Below are positions 45,220-56,648 of a stretch of DNA of 64,000 nucleotides, piece by piece (positions within the stretch are counted from its first letter, which is position 1; each line of letters starts with the position of its first letter). Made by a program: the position numbers and the translations under genes. Under the pieces are notes generated by a model. The model made no database searches. It saw only the letters and a list, made by a program, of their open reading frames with translations, and was not told the origin of the DNA. Source of the stretch: Dimorphilus gyrociliatus (taxonomy: Eukaryota > Annelida > Polychaeta > Dinophilidae); assembly GCA_904063045.1 (NCBI GenBank), contig CAJFCJ010000002.1, positions 1,572,422 to 1,636,421 of the forward strand, in the 5' to 3' direction.

Positions 45220-45233
45220 GTTGTCATAGCTAC
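45220..45233 (+). promoter_or_regulatory. X-box-like RFX site upstream of calaxin
   Basis: GTTGTC-AT-AGCTAC matches the RFX X-box (RYYNYY-AT-RRNRAC) at all but one position and lies 30 bp before the calaxin ATG, the typical place in ciliary genes. Function is inferred. Confidence 0.45.
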
Positions 45234-45262
45234 AGCAAACATAACAAAATTAAATCTCGAAA

Positions 45263-47417
45263 ATGTCGGATTTTACGCAGAATATGAGAAATGCAAGTCA
45301 AGAGAAAGATCTAATCGAAAGCTTGGTTTCCAGAACTCATTGTACGTTATTCTAATTAATTTAATCACTAAACGTATTACCACAATAGGTTGTATAATGA
45401 AAATTTCTTATCAGTTAAAAAGCCGGAGATAGAAGCCTTAATTAAGCATTATAAACGCCTCGTTACATGTGCAAGTTACACGTCCACAAATAGGAGGGGA
45501 CTAATGGACAGAACGATCTTTAGAGACTTTCTCTTACAACAGTTCCAAATGACGGACGATATTTTTATGGATAGAGGTAAACATTAATTTTCTCTAATTA
45601 AATACTAACATCGAATTGTAACATTTCCTATAATACTGTATTATTTCCTTTCCCAATGAGTAATCTACCCAATTTTAAGAATCAAGTATTCAATCATAAA
45701 TTGTTACATATTATAAGTATCAAAGCTCGTATATAATTTGCATTAGAAAGCTAATACAATCTCAATGTCAAAAGAGAAATTATGTCTTTATGTATACGAA
45801 CAAGAGAGACAGACAGAGAGAGAGAGAGAGAGAGAGGAAAAGTCTACAAACACTTGTCTGACATAAATATCAGTTATATATATATATATATATATATGCA
45901 TATTTATTAAAATCAGCATATGCCTTACATAAAAATGTGATTTATTAATATTAAAATGATTTATGAATGTTATAAAGTCTGAATAATATTTAACATTTAT
46001 TATGTAATAGTAAATTAATTGAAAAATATTGTAAATATCATTCATTCTTCCCTAATTATCAGATTTTTACCAACATTTACATCAAGTAAATCATCACAGT
46101 CGATTTACTCTTAAGTAATGTCAGTGAGTTTGTTGTAAAAATAAGTAAAAAATTAGGTCAATCTGTAATTGCCTAGAGATCTTAATTGATGGTTTGCTTG
46201 CATCAGCTAGTCATTAAAACATCTATAAATCATCCTTTTTTTTGCTATTCTATTATCCAAAATTCTGTATGAGCGGATTCCATTTCTGATAAATGCCTCA
46301 TTAATATGCAGAAGGCATACAATTTGCAATACAAGCCCGTTTACTTAGCCGTAGTGCAACATATACACATTAATGCTCAGTTTGATATATTCATCGATAA
46401 TAGTGTACCAAAATAGTTAGAATAAATGTTAGAAAGTTACTTTTCCTAAAAGAAACATCTTTGTCATCAATTCCATCGTTTCCTCTCCTTTTCCTACATA
46501 GTGTATTTATTATACTGTATATAAAACTCTCTTTACTATATTTACTGTTTATAGTTTATACTATAAACTCAACTTTAATAAATAGTATATAAGCAGCTGT
46601 TGCTTTATCATAATCAATTTCAAGGAAACTAATAAAACTACCGATCGCTTTCTTAACCACTTGGGAAAGTTACATTACGAAAAATATTAATCAAATGTCC
46701 AATCTTTGATAGAATAATTTTTTTTTCTTTTCTCTTCTCTCTCTCTCTCTCTCTCTCTCTCCGTCTGTCTTTCTTTCTTTTCTTTTCTTTTGCATAAAAA
46801 AAAATATAAACTACTTTGTTTCTTTAAACGCTTTTTTCTCTTTTATCTTTTCACAGTTTTTAGAGCTTTTGATACGGATAACAACAGTTACGTAAGTGAG
46901 GAAGAATGGGTTACTGGAATGTCTGTCTTCCTACGCGGCACGGTTCAAGAGAGAGTGAAATGTAAGTTGAACTTGGACTTAATTAAAGGCTTCACTTTGA
47001 CGTTTATTTAATTAATATCTGTGTTTTTTTAATTAAATAGTTTGCTTTACTGTTTACGATCTAAATCAAGACGGTTACATCAGTAGGGAAGAAATGTTTC
47101 ATGTATTAAAAAACAGCCTATTGAAGGTCAGTGCCATCTGCATTGCGGTATTTTGATTACAATTTATGGGATTTTTACAGCAAGCCAGCGACGAAGATCC
47201 CGACGAAGGAATTAAAGAACTTGTAGATATTGCTTTAAAGGCTCTCGATCAAGATCACGACAATAGAATATCTTTTCTGGATTTCGAAAATTCTAACAAG
47301 AAAGATAAATATACACTTGTGATGGAATTGTTGGGTCCGTGTCTACCACAAGATTGCCTGCGTGATGCTTATGAAGCCACTTACTGCGCTCCAGCTAATA
47401 AACAACCTTTTGCTTGA
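45263..47417 (+). CDS. EFCAB1: Calaxin / EF-hand calcium-binding domain protein 1
   Basis: There are five exons, 45263-45341, 45415-45576, 46857-46961, 47041-47126 and 47181-47417, giving 222 residues (human has 211). Calaxin is a calcium sensor on the outer dynein arm of motile cilia that changes dynein activity during waveform changes. Diagnostic blocks in order are [16 protein letters not shown], the EF-hand loops [24 protein letters not shown] (followed by [11 protein letters not shown]) and [12 protein letters not shown], and [16 protein letters not shown]. The C-terminal GPCLPQD parallels vertebrate GPCLPD. Two alternative splice points were possible at the first junction; 45341/45415 is the one that keeps the frame with a consensus donor and gives the family-like [14 protein letters not shown]. 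The long third intron (45577-46856) carries TA, GA and CT repeats. Confidence 0.93.
45577..46856. other. Calaxin intron with simple repeats
   Basis: AT-rich intron with (GA)n at 45815-45836, (TA)n at 45875-45897 and (TC)n at 46734-46761. No coding content was seen. Confidence 0.6.
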
Positions 47418-47541
47418 TTTACTCTTCAAACACATTTTTTTCAATGGGAAATCTTCAACAAGTACGCTTTTCCAGTGTAATGTGATGATACCACATAATA
47501 AGAATATCTAAAATAAATTAGAGTGCTTTTGTGGTTATTCA

Positions 47542-47547
47542 AATAAA
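47542..47547 (+). terminator. Calaxin polyadenylation signal candidate
   Basis: AATAAA 125 bp after the calaxin stop codon. Confidence 0.5.
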
Positions 47548-47608
47548 ATACCTTTATATCATCGCCACATGATGCTAGTCATAGCCTTAAGAGTAATCTT
47601 TAATCTCG

Positions 47609-47611
<3 letters not shown>

Positions 47612-47644
<33 letters not shown>
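47612..47644. repeat. (TA)n microsatellite
   Basis: About 15 TA units. Confidence 0.9.
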
Positions 47645-47652
<8 letters not shown>

Positions 47653-48196
47653 TCTATATTAATCTACACTGAGACATAACAAAAAAAAAAAACTCGAGCA
47701 CACAGAAACTAGACGGCGTTCAAAGCTGGAAAATAGTACAAAATAGAGCCTTACAATAAATCCTTTGTAGAATTAAGTGATATTTATAACTTATTATTAT
47801 TCAAATAAAGAGTTAATAAATATATTCAATTTAAACTAACACTCATTAACATATTAGCCATTTAGAATAAAACATTAAAATATTTTTGTATATATTGCTT
47901 TATATAAATATTTTTTATTGAAATTATATTCATATTCTCTCTATATATATAGGATAGATAGGAATAAGGATAATTTTCATTTAAGTTATTCCACTCTTTA
48001 TTTCATTTTTTTTCCTGGCAAATATTTTTTTATTGTTATGTAGATTTTGGTTTTTTTGATGTTTTTGATCTATAAAAAGTAATCAGGTGAAAGAGAAGTT
48101 TTACTCTTTTCATCTATCGATCTGTGCTCTCTCTCACACACACACACACACTCTCTCTTTCTCCTTCCTTGCCTCTTTTCCACTCATTCCCTTCTT

Positions 48197-48198
<2 letters not shown>

Positions 48199-48239
<41 letters not shown>
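48199..48239. repeat. (TC)n microsatellite
   Basis: About 20 TC units. Confidence 0.9.
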
Positions 48240-48241
<2 letters not shown>

Positions 48242-48884
48242 TTCCTTTTTTAAACATCTATTTATATATTCCATTTATGGAGAAGATTCTATAAATTTAT
48301 CCGTATAGTTTTTAGAATTGAAATTGAAAACGATAAGTAATTTGAGATTGTGTTTTTTTTTATGAAAGAAAAGAACCTATTAGAATTTTAATCAATTGAT
48401 TTCTCTCAAAATCTCGTATATCGCATATATAAAGAATCTTTAATTAAATAGACTGAATGCAAATATTCCTGCTTGCTACATCTCATTAAGCGCAATTTTT
48501 AGAGCATATTATTGTACTTACTATATATTTCTTTGTTTGGTTTTCTTTAAACCTTATTATAAATATAGCCTTTGAATGACCTCATTGAAATTAACTATTG
48601 AATTTTAAAAAAATCGTTAATATTCATAAAGAAATTCAATTATTTTCTATAATTTTGAGATTAAAATTAGATGTAGACTTTGTTGATATTAGAAAAATAT
48701 CAATCCAATAAAGTATCTAACGTTTTTACTTTTGTTATGCTTATCCTCTCTGTCTTTTCTCACATGCCTAATGTATAAAAATAAGGTTTATTACATAACA
48801 ATATAACATATTAAATATACAGTATATAAGATTATAAGTAGCAAGAACTACGTGCTTTTCTATGTAAAAGTCTAGCATATACAG

Positions 48885-48923
<39 letters not shown>

Positions 48924-49128
48924 GCATATGAAATAAGCCAGATATTTTGGTTCATATAGTGAAATTCATTGTCTTTCTTATTCCTCATCCTTTCTAGCTT
49001 TCCGATTTTCTTTTCATTTCTTCTCCCTCCAGCCTTCCTTTCTTTCTATTTTCGCTTGATATTATTTGCTATAATCAATCAGGGTCAGTAAGTGATTATT
49101 CCTTTAATAATACTCTTTAATTTATACA

Positions 49129-49129
<1 letters not shown>

Positions 49130-49160
<31 letters not shown>
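49130..49160. repeat. (TA)n microsatellite
   Basis: About 15 TA units preceded by TATACAGT. Confidence 0.9.
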
Positions 49161-49162
<2 letters not shown>

Positions 49163-50351
49163 ATCGAAACTGTATTATTTTAATACTTTGCGTTACGAAG
49201 TGTACGTCAGCTTTAGTTTAATATTAAATAATTATCATTCAACGCTCACGAAATGGAGATATATCCTGTATATGCGACATCTGACATAGGTTTAAATGGT
49301 TACATAGGTAACAGCTTTAAATTTTGCGATCATTTAATTAACATGCGGTAAGCAGATTGCAAAATTATACTGTATTACACCTTTAATTTACAAATGGTTT
49401 ATAAAATAAACTATGTTTTCATTGAAAGACACAAACTACAATATATAAAGAAGACATCTTTGTTTTTTCATTTAGAAACTTCATATCTATATGTCAGTTT
49501 GTAAAGTAGTACAAACAGTCTCGTATTGTAGATATATTTTATTTAAATTTATATAGATAAGATTAAATTATTTAACCAATCGAAATAATAATTTATATTT
49601 TCTTTTTATATTCTTTGATGATGCATATCATTGTCATTTTCTTTCGTTTAATACTAAGTACAATAACATTTTTACGTAATATGTAAATTAAGTGTGTAAT
49701 AATTTAATACACTGTCTATATATAAATATATTGATAATCGTTTAAATGATTCATCATTTTTTTATACATTTATTTGTTAATTTCTTATGCATTAACATTC
49801 AAAACTGCCGCTCTTTCTACAGCTCTATCCATAACTATATAAACTGGTATTATAAGTAAAATATAAATTCGAAAAAATTAAATTCTTTTCATGTTATCTT
49901 AATTATTTACATATTTTGACATGCGTTAATCTATCATTTATCTCTATTTCATAATGAAAACTAGTTAATTCACTTTAAAAGATAATTGATAGCGGGATAT
50001 GTTTTGTTATATAGGCCTTTCGATAAAAATTTAAGTCAATTTATGTAGATGTCGCTGTATACATGAGAGTGACTGTTTTTCTCGACCTCTTCGAAAATAA
50101 AGGGTAAATCAAAACGTATTTGGATATATCCACATTTCTGAAGCGATTAAATGGCTTTAGGATATTCATGTAATGAAGTTTTATTGGTGTGAGTTGTATT
50201 TAAAAAGAGGTGACCGGGAAAATCAATGATTCTTCGTTCTTCAAATATTCAGAATGATTATTGCGAAACACGTGTTACGAAATTTAGATAAACTATTGTA
50301 AATTTCAGTATTTGTATTCTGATCAATTCAGTTGTCAGTAGGAAGCGGAGC

Positions 50352-52361
50352 ATGGAGGCCAGAACTTTTCACTGGGTGGATTACCTAGTTTTTGCCATAT
50401 CGCTATCAATATCAACATGCATAGGCTTATATTATGGATGTATAGGTGATAAACAAGCAACAACCTTTAACTACTTGCTGGGCAACAAAAGTTTAAGAAT
50501 CATTCCGGTGGCTTTATCCCTGCAAGCATCATTCTTATCGGCGATATTTGTCCTGGGAACCGCTGCCGAAATTATGATTCACGGGACAATGTTTAGCTAC
50601 ATCGCTATTGCTTATCTTATAGCATTTCCTTTGGCTGCACACTTTTTCGTTCCAGTATTTCATCGTTGCAATATAGTTAGCTGCTACGAGTATCTTCAAC
50701 TTCGATTTTCAAAAAGTGTCAGGAGATTAGGATCTGCAATTTTCGTTCTAATGATGGTTCTCTATATGGGAGTTGTTTTGTATGCTCCTGCTCTTGCTTT
50801 AAGTCAAGTCAGCGGTCTTTCCATGTTATTATCGTTGCTTGGCATTGGATTAATTTGTACCTTTTACACATCTCTTGGAGGTATGAAGGCTGTTGTTTTC
50901 ACTGATGCCTTTCAGATGATTGTAATACTGTTGGCTCTAATTACTTTATTGATCAAAGCATTATTTGACGTGGGAGGTGTATCAAAAGTTTTTGATATAG
51001 CCAAGGATGGAGGACGTATTCAATTTTCCGAATTCTCTGCCGATTCAACAGTCAGACACTCTTTTTGGACTCAGGTTATCGGGGGATCATTAATGACATT
51101 GTCACTTTACGGAGCTAATCAAGCAATGATTCAACGTTATGCTAGCTTGCCTAATGCAAAAAAAGCGCAAGGGGCAGTTTATTTCGCGATGGTTAGCCAA
51201 ATTGTGTTCTTGATTCTGGTTGTATTTATTGGAATCGTTATGTACGCCTTCTACTCCAGCTGCGATCCCATCAAAGCTGGAAGAATTAAGCACAAGGATC
51301 AATTGGTTCCTCTATTTGTAATGGACATCTTAGGCGAGTTTCATGGATTACCGGGGCTTTTTACTTCCGCCATTTTTAGTGCTGCTCTCAGCACTGTTTC
51401 CTCAGGAGTGAATTCGTTAGCGGCTGTTGTTCTCGAAGATTTCGCCAAACCAGTTTTCAAATGGAGACGAACATTCAATATGACTGATAAAAATGCCACA
51501 TACCTGTCAAAAATTATTGCCGTTTTCTTTGGACTTTTAACAATTGGAGTAGCATACTTAACGAAATTATTAGGAAATATGGTTTTACAAATATCTCTAA
51601 GTGTTTTTGGTCTTGTTGGAGGTCCTTTATTAGGCGTTTTTTTCTGTGGGATCTTCTTACCATTTGTTGAATATTTAGGTGCGCTTTTTGGGCTGGGTTG
51701 TAGTTTAATTGTTTTAATCATTCTTCAAACTGGATCTATCATCCATAAATTTCCTGTAACGCCTTTACCAGCTAATATTAGCGGATGTATAAATGCAACC
51801 GTGCTATATGTCGGTGACATGTCAACGAAGAATACCTCCGAAATTACATCATATAATATCTTTAAAACTTCATATATGTGGTATACTCCAATTGGTTGTC
51901 TTGTTTGCATCCTTGCTGCATCTACAGTGAGTTGGATTCGAAGTGAGTTAATATTAATCTTTAAGTTATACTCAAAATTGAATCTATTAAACAATTATAA
52001 CTTCTTTCAGTCTGTATAACAAAAGAAAAACAATTTATCGACCCAAATTTAACATACGAATGGCCTGATATTTCGTCTAAAATTTTACCAAAATTCTTTA
52101 AAATCAATCCGTCGAACAATGACGAAAATCGAAAGTCATGCAGAACTAATAATCCAGAAAAGGTAGATACATATTAAATCATATCTTTTAAATAATCTAA
52201 TCTAATAATCTTTTAATATAATCTATCTCTAGGATACTGAAGAAAGTTACAAAGGAAAAGAATCTCATAAACAAGTTTTATTAAAGAATAGTCAGTCAAA
52301 TACTGATAGTTATAAAATGAAGTTGATGAATTCAGAAGTAACAAGAGTTAACTCTGTTTGA
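50352..52361 (+). CDS. SLC5-family sodium-coupled monocarboxylate-type transporter
   Basis: There are three exons, 50352-51942, 52011-52162 and 52233-52361, giving 623 residues. The first exon alone encodes about 530 residues with roughly 13 hydrophobic segments. Blocks shared with SLC5A8/SLC5A12 (SMCT) and SLC5A6 are VDYLVFAISL, IPVALSLQASFLSAIFVLGT, YEYLQLRF, VLYAPALALSQVSG, CTFYTSLGGMKAV(V)FTD, SLYGANQAMIQRY, GLPGLFTSAIFSAALSTVSSG(V)NSLAAVVLED and LSVFGLVGGPLLGVF. The sodium-site region with repeated Ser in AALSTVSSG is intact. The family couples sodium entry to uptake of lactate, pyruvate, short-chain fatty acids or vitamins across the plasma membrane; the substrate here cannot be told. 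The cytoplasmic tail, encoded by exons 2-3, is hydrophilic and ends EVTRVNSV. Confidence 0.92.
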
Positions 52362-52774
52362 AGTTTGTTGCTTTAGGAATTTGAATCTTGTGCAGTTGTA
52401 TTTCTGACTTTATTATTTGTTTTAATTACACTGACGGATACAGCTAGCAGCTGCATTTGGAGTATTTGTACTGTTAAATTATGTAAATGTCATGATTTGT
52501 ATCAATTAGACGTTCGAGCTTCACTTTGCCAATTTCATCTAAACATATCATAAATAAGAATGATAGCTAATATCTCAAAGAGGTGCCAATTTTTAATATC
52601 AAATTCAGTTACGGGTCAAATTTAATAGAAAGCTTTTCGGAAATTAATCAATATTACTGTTTTCATGTGTTCATTTCTATTCTATATTCCAACAAAATAA
52701 AGCATAACGACCTATCACATATTTATTTAATTTCTAATTAATTAAATAAATTTGTCATTCGTATACTATTCATC
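52362..52774. other. Convergent 3' spacer SLC5 / OXSM
   Basis: Contains AATAAA for the SLC5 gene (52696-52701) and, on the minus strand, AATAAA for OXSM (TTTATT at 52722-52727). No gene was seen. Confidence 0.5.
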
Positions 52775-54187
52775 TTACATTTTATGCAAATATTCCCCAA
52801 AACACAAAGATGCGTTAGTACCCCCAAAACCAAACGAATTTGTAAGGGAAATGCGTCTTTTCTTGCTTTTCCAGTCTCTTGCTTTTAAACCAACTATATC
52901 TAAGTTCTCTAAACCTTCAGCGACATTATCACAATTTAAATTCGGTGGTATGATTTCTTCAAAGCAAGCTAAAATAGAGAAAATTGCTTCAACGCTTCCA
53001 GCAGCACCTAACAAATGTCCGACAGAACCTTTAGTTGAAGAAACAGCAACATCGGAGCCGAACAGCTTTAAAATAGCTCCTCCTTCTGCCTCATCTCCTA
53101 GAGGAGTAGACGTGGCATGTGCATTTACGTAGCCTACATCACGTCTTCGAGCTTTCGCGTCATCTAAAGCTGCTCTCATGCAACGCAGTGCACCATCACC
53201 ATTTACTGACGGTGCAGTTATATGGCCAGCATCTGAAGAAAGCCCATAGCCTAAAACTTCCGCATAAATAGTTGCACCACGACTTAAAGCTCTATTTAAC
53301 TCTTCCAAAATCACTATACCGCATCCCTCTGACATAACAAAACCGTCCCGATTCTTATCAAAAGGCCTTGATGCTTGAGTGGGGTTATCATTATAATTTG
53401 TAGTGAGGGCACGCATTCGGCTAAAACTATAAAAGTAACATTAAAAGTCATGACGATTAATGATAATATACGGGCTCATTACCCTGCAACAGATAGAGGC
53501 GTTATTTGACTCTCTGTGGATCCAGCAATCATAACATCTGCATCTCCATATCTGATAAAGCGGAAAGCATCTCCAATCGAATGAGCTCCCGTTGTGCAAG
53601 CTGTTGATACAGTATGGTTTGGACCTCTAAAGCCATTAATAATGCTTAAATGGCCAGCTGACATATTAGCCAAAACTTTGGTAAAAAAATGAGGATTCAC
53701 TCCTCGATATTTGTTTTCAGACATAAGTTTGCATGTGTCACCTATCAAATCCATATCAACCAAACCGATTCCTAAGCATACGCCTGCTCTTAACTTCTCT
53801 TCATCAGACATTGAACTCAAACCAGCGTCTCTTAGGGCTTGGGAAGATGCAATTACTGCATAATGAGTTGCCGTTGTCATATTTCTCTGCTGGGCTTTAG
53901 ATAGATATTCATCAATTACAATTTCATCCCTGGGTACATGAGCAGCAATTTTACATGGTATAGTATCATATTTCTCAACTAAAAAAAGAAAAGTAATTTT
54001 ATGACTTTTAAAAGCTATTAAATAATAACTAACTATCTCGTATTTTTGTGATTCCACATTCCCCTCTTTTCAGTCTCTTCCAAGTATTATTTACACCCAC
54101 TCCCAAACAAGTAACTAATCCTAAACCAGTAACAGCCACGCGACGCCCATTACTAAAGTGTCTAATATGTGATTTAATAGAAATCAT
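52775..54187 (-). CDS. OXSM: Mitochondrial 3-oxoacyl-[acyl-carrier-protein] synthase (KAS II)
   Basis: There are three minus-strand exons, 54187-54034, 53978-53483 and 53426-52775, giving 433 residues (human has 459). OXSM extends acyl chains by decarboxylative Claisen condensation of malonyl-ACP in mitochondrial type II fatty acid synthesis, which supplies octanoyl-ACP for lipoic acid. The start [16 protein letters not shown] is a short basic, mitochondrial-type leader before [15 protein letters not shown]. The Cys-His-His triad is intact: [29 protein letters not shown] and [13 protein letters not shown]. The end has [18 protein letters not shown]. Its ATG overlaps the stop codon of YAE1 on the same strand (ATGA at 54187-54184), so it may be translated from a shared mRNA or from a transcript trimmed inside YAE1. 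Confidence 0.95.
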
Positions 54188-54707
54188 TTCGGGAATATTT
54201 CTCCCTCAAGCGAAGAAATTTTCTGCCGAAATTCTTCCAAAGCAACTTTGGACGGTGCACTGTTTATCGACAAATCTTCAGATATTTGGACAAATAAAGT
54301 CCTCAAATCGCAATGGAGTTTATCTAGTGTTTCAATGCGTTCCGTAATATCCACGGTTTGGTCAAGAGATGCTACTAAGCTAAAAAAAATATATATAGTA
54401 ATATGAGATATAATCGGTTGCAAAAAGTTTCTTTTACGTCAAATGCCCTTTAAGCTGTCCGATACGTCGGAAAAATTCTGCTGACTGAACGAAACCAGCT
54501 TCAAAGCCTTCTTGAGTGTTACTATTTTGCCCTTCTTCAAATCCTGATCTAAATCCGTCCTAATTTGTGTTTCCAATATTAAAGAATCACACGAAAATTA
54601 TATATAATAGTTACCTTAACGTGCTGATTTCGTAACTTTTCCCAGTCTTTATTTGCTATGTCCAATGAATTATCAGCACTATCGCTGTCTTCTAATAATT
54701 CACTCAT
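54184..54707 (-). CDS. YAE1: Yae1 family protein (iron-sulfur cargo adaptor for ABCE1)
   Basis: There are three minus-strand exons, 54707-54615, 54559-54438 and 54379-54184, all in phase, giving 136 residues. The deca-GX3 signature is present as [10 protein letters not shown] followed by [21 protein letters not shown]; the helix after it (about 75-136) has no named domain. In yeast and human, Yae1 pairs with Lto1/ORAOV1 to hand over iron-sulfur clusters from the CIA machinery to the ribosome-recycling ATPase Rli1/ABCE1. The acidic N-terminus ([12 protein letters not shown]) is also usual for the family. The human protein is longer (226 residues). The TGA stop (54186-54184) is contained in the ATGA that starts OXSM. 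Identification is by motif recall. Confidence 0.82.
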
Positions 54708-55538
54708 AACATGAATATAAATCAAACTAGATTTCAATGCAACTTTTCATGTGTTCTCTTAAATATTTCACACAGTAGAATAATCAAAATCTGGATGAGT
54801 TTCGCTTATTAAATATTTTTGGTACATTTAGCTCGCCTGCCGGGTGACCAGTTTAAACTGTATCATCTTAAGAACTATACAATCTATATTACATTTGATA
54901 CCATATAAAACAAAAAAGCTTATAATAAATAATATTTTATAAATAAACAGAAAAAATGAAATAAACTAAATTATTATTAATCATTAAATGAACTTTGTTG
55001 AACAACTTTCTCTCGATACTGAGAATATGGTAAAGACAAATTAAAGATATGAATGAAAACTTCAACTGTTCTTTTTTAAAATATGTAAGGTTCTTTCAAA
55101 AGTGTTTGGGCAACTATCTTTCTAAAATAGAGTTACATTGGTTCAAGTAATACAAAAGTAATAATAACTCAATCTAGTAAAACTTTTGCAATTTCTTCTT
55201 TTACAGCACTCGTATAAGTCGTTTACAACTATATTGAAGTGTTTATAAAAACACTTATTAATAGTTATATAAAAAAAATAAGTAAACAATAACTGAATAA
55301 GATTTTTACCTTAAACAGCTACGTGAAATAAGGTAAAACAAACGATTCTACAACCTATGTAAATCCCTGTACAATGAACAGTAGTTCGTCTCCAACTGAT
55401 ACTCAAATAATTCATAAGTGTATGATAACATTTGTCATTTTTGCAGTACTCGTTTCAAATTTCGAGAATCAGATGACATCTACTAATAAACTTGCCCATA
55501 TACTATTCAATCGTTATTAAAAGTATTGCTATTATGTT
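54708..55538. other. Spacer between NDUFAF4 and YAE1
   Basis: About 830 bp of AT-rich sequence with no coding model. The first 60 bp upstream of YAE1 is AT-rich without a clear TATA box. Confidence 0.5.
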
Positions 55539-56230
55539 TTATTTATTCTCTAATAATTTGCTATTTTTAGAGTTCAATTTCTTTAATTGATTTTCATCTT
55601 TTGACTTAGAATCATCTTCTGGTACGTACAGATCAAGAGCTCTAAAATATAACAATATATTTCTAACAACGTTTTCATCTAGTTTGTACTCTTTGGCAAT
55701 AGATTCAGCTGAATGCTTTACAGGATCGGTAGAGTGAAGACTGATAAATTGGACAGCTTGCTTAAGTGTACACTTCCCTTCTCTGACTTTTACTGGAGCA
55801 ATAAAACCAAATTCTGGATCGGTATGCCGACGACGATCCTGGGGGAGGCCAGGTTTTGCTGCTGTAATCTAGAGAAATTGCTAATATATAGTAAAGCCTA
55901 TTAGAAACTATAGTGGATGGTATTTACCTCAGGCATTTTTTCTGGTTCAACTACCAACCCATGCAGCATTTGATGAAGATTTTCGTTCTTTTCAATTGAG
56001 GATTTTGTAAATTCTTGATCTACAATTATTATGTTATAAACAAATTTCTCGTACAAATACAAGTTGTATTAAATACCTATTTCGGCCAGCCGATTATTTT
56101 CTTTACTACTTTGATGCCTTGGAGCAGCTATAGGTTTATCCTTATGCTTTTCGATAACTTTATGAGCACGGTTTTCAACATTCCAATTTTTAACCGATCT
56201 CCTTGTTATTTTTCCAATTGTTGAACCCAT
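55539..56230 (-). CDS. NDUFAF4: Complex I assembly factor 4
   Basis: There are three minus-strand exons, 56230-56077, 56019-55928 and 55868-55539, giving 191 residues (human has 175). NDUFAF4 helps build the mitochondrial complex I Q-module together with NDUFAF3. The N-terminus MGSTIGKITRRSVKNWNVEN with RAHKVIEK and IAAPRHQSS matches the family's NFNLENRAEREI...APRHPS pattern. The C-terminal half has FIAPVKVREGKCTLKQAVQF and the helix SIAKEYKLDENVVRNILLYF, ending LYVPEDDSKSK, like vertebrate EVEIFPPEDKK. Gly2 may be myristoylated, but this is only inferred. It lies head to head with the Gag-protease-like gene (about 420 bp between starts). Confidence 0.9.
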
Positions 56231-56648
56231 TTTTTACAAGTCTGTATTTATTAAACTTTTCTAATTTTTCCTCACGAGTAAATGGTCAAGGTCATGCGGT
56301 GAGAAAGAGTAAAATATTCAGATTTTTTGAGAATAGTGAAAAAAAACCTAATAGTATGGTTCTGAATTGGAATATTATTATAGGTGGCGCATTTTTTCCC
56401 ACGGTTTGTCATCCATCGAGAGATTTGAAAAGAAAAGTATAGCCTTAAATTGATAAACAGTTATTGAGCATTACTCAAGTAAAATTTCAGGAAATTGTAA
56501 AAGTAATTTGACAAGTTGGTTTTCACAAATTATTCTGTACGTTTTCAGAACTTTTCAAAAGTCCAAGATGGAATATATAACAAAATGAATTGTACACTTT
56601 CCAAAAATTTAGATTTCTATTGTGTATTATACTCTATTTTCAGATCAA

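Larger units (their letters stand above)
42510..45262. other. Intergenic region upstream of calaxin
   Basis: AT-rich spacer with GATA (44268-44298) and CT (44311-44366) microsatellites and a possible 52-nt untranslated exon (44003-44054). TAGATGG-type motifs are at 43727, 44798 and 45178. A GC-richer block (about 44740-45240) has repeated GGCGTCT(A/G)AT(C/T)TTCGA segments. An open frame at 44746-45069 has no ATG start and no recognisable domain. Confidence 0.5.
47418..50351. other. Intergenic region between calaxin and SLC5 transporter
   Basis: Very AT-rich. It contains the calaxin AATAAA (47542-47547), (TA)n at 47612-47644, 48895-48910 and 49130-49160, and (TC)n at 48199-48239. Motifs are CTAGACGGCGTT (47709-47720) and TAGATGTCGCTG (50046-50057). 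No coding model is supported. Confidence 0.55.

Noticed and set aside
47612-49160. TA and TC arrays as possible CRISPR or origin elements
   Set aside because: Plain microsatellites without spacers; the genome is eukaryotic.
51341-51721. Minus-strand frame inside the SLC5 exon
   Set aside because: Shadow of the strongly supported transporter frame; same for antisense frames inside LAR, MRTF and OXSM.
56203-56442. 79-codon plus-strand frame overlapping NDUFAF4 exon 1
   Set aside because: Antisense to a supported exon and without domain features.
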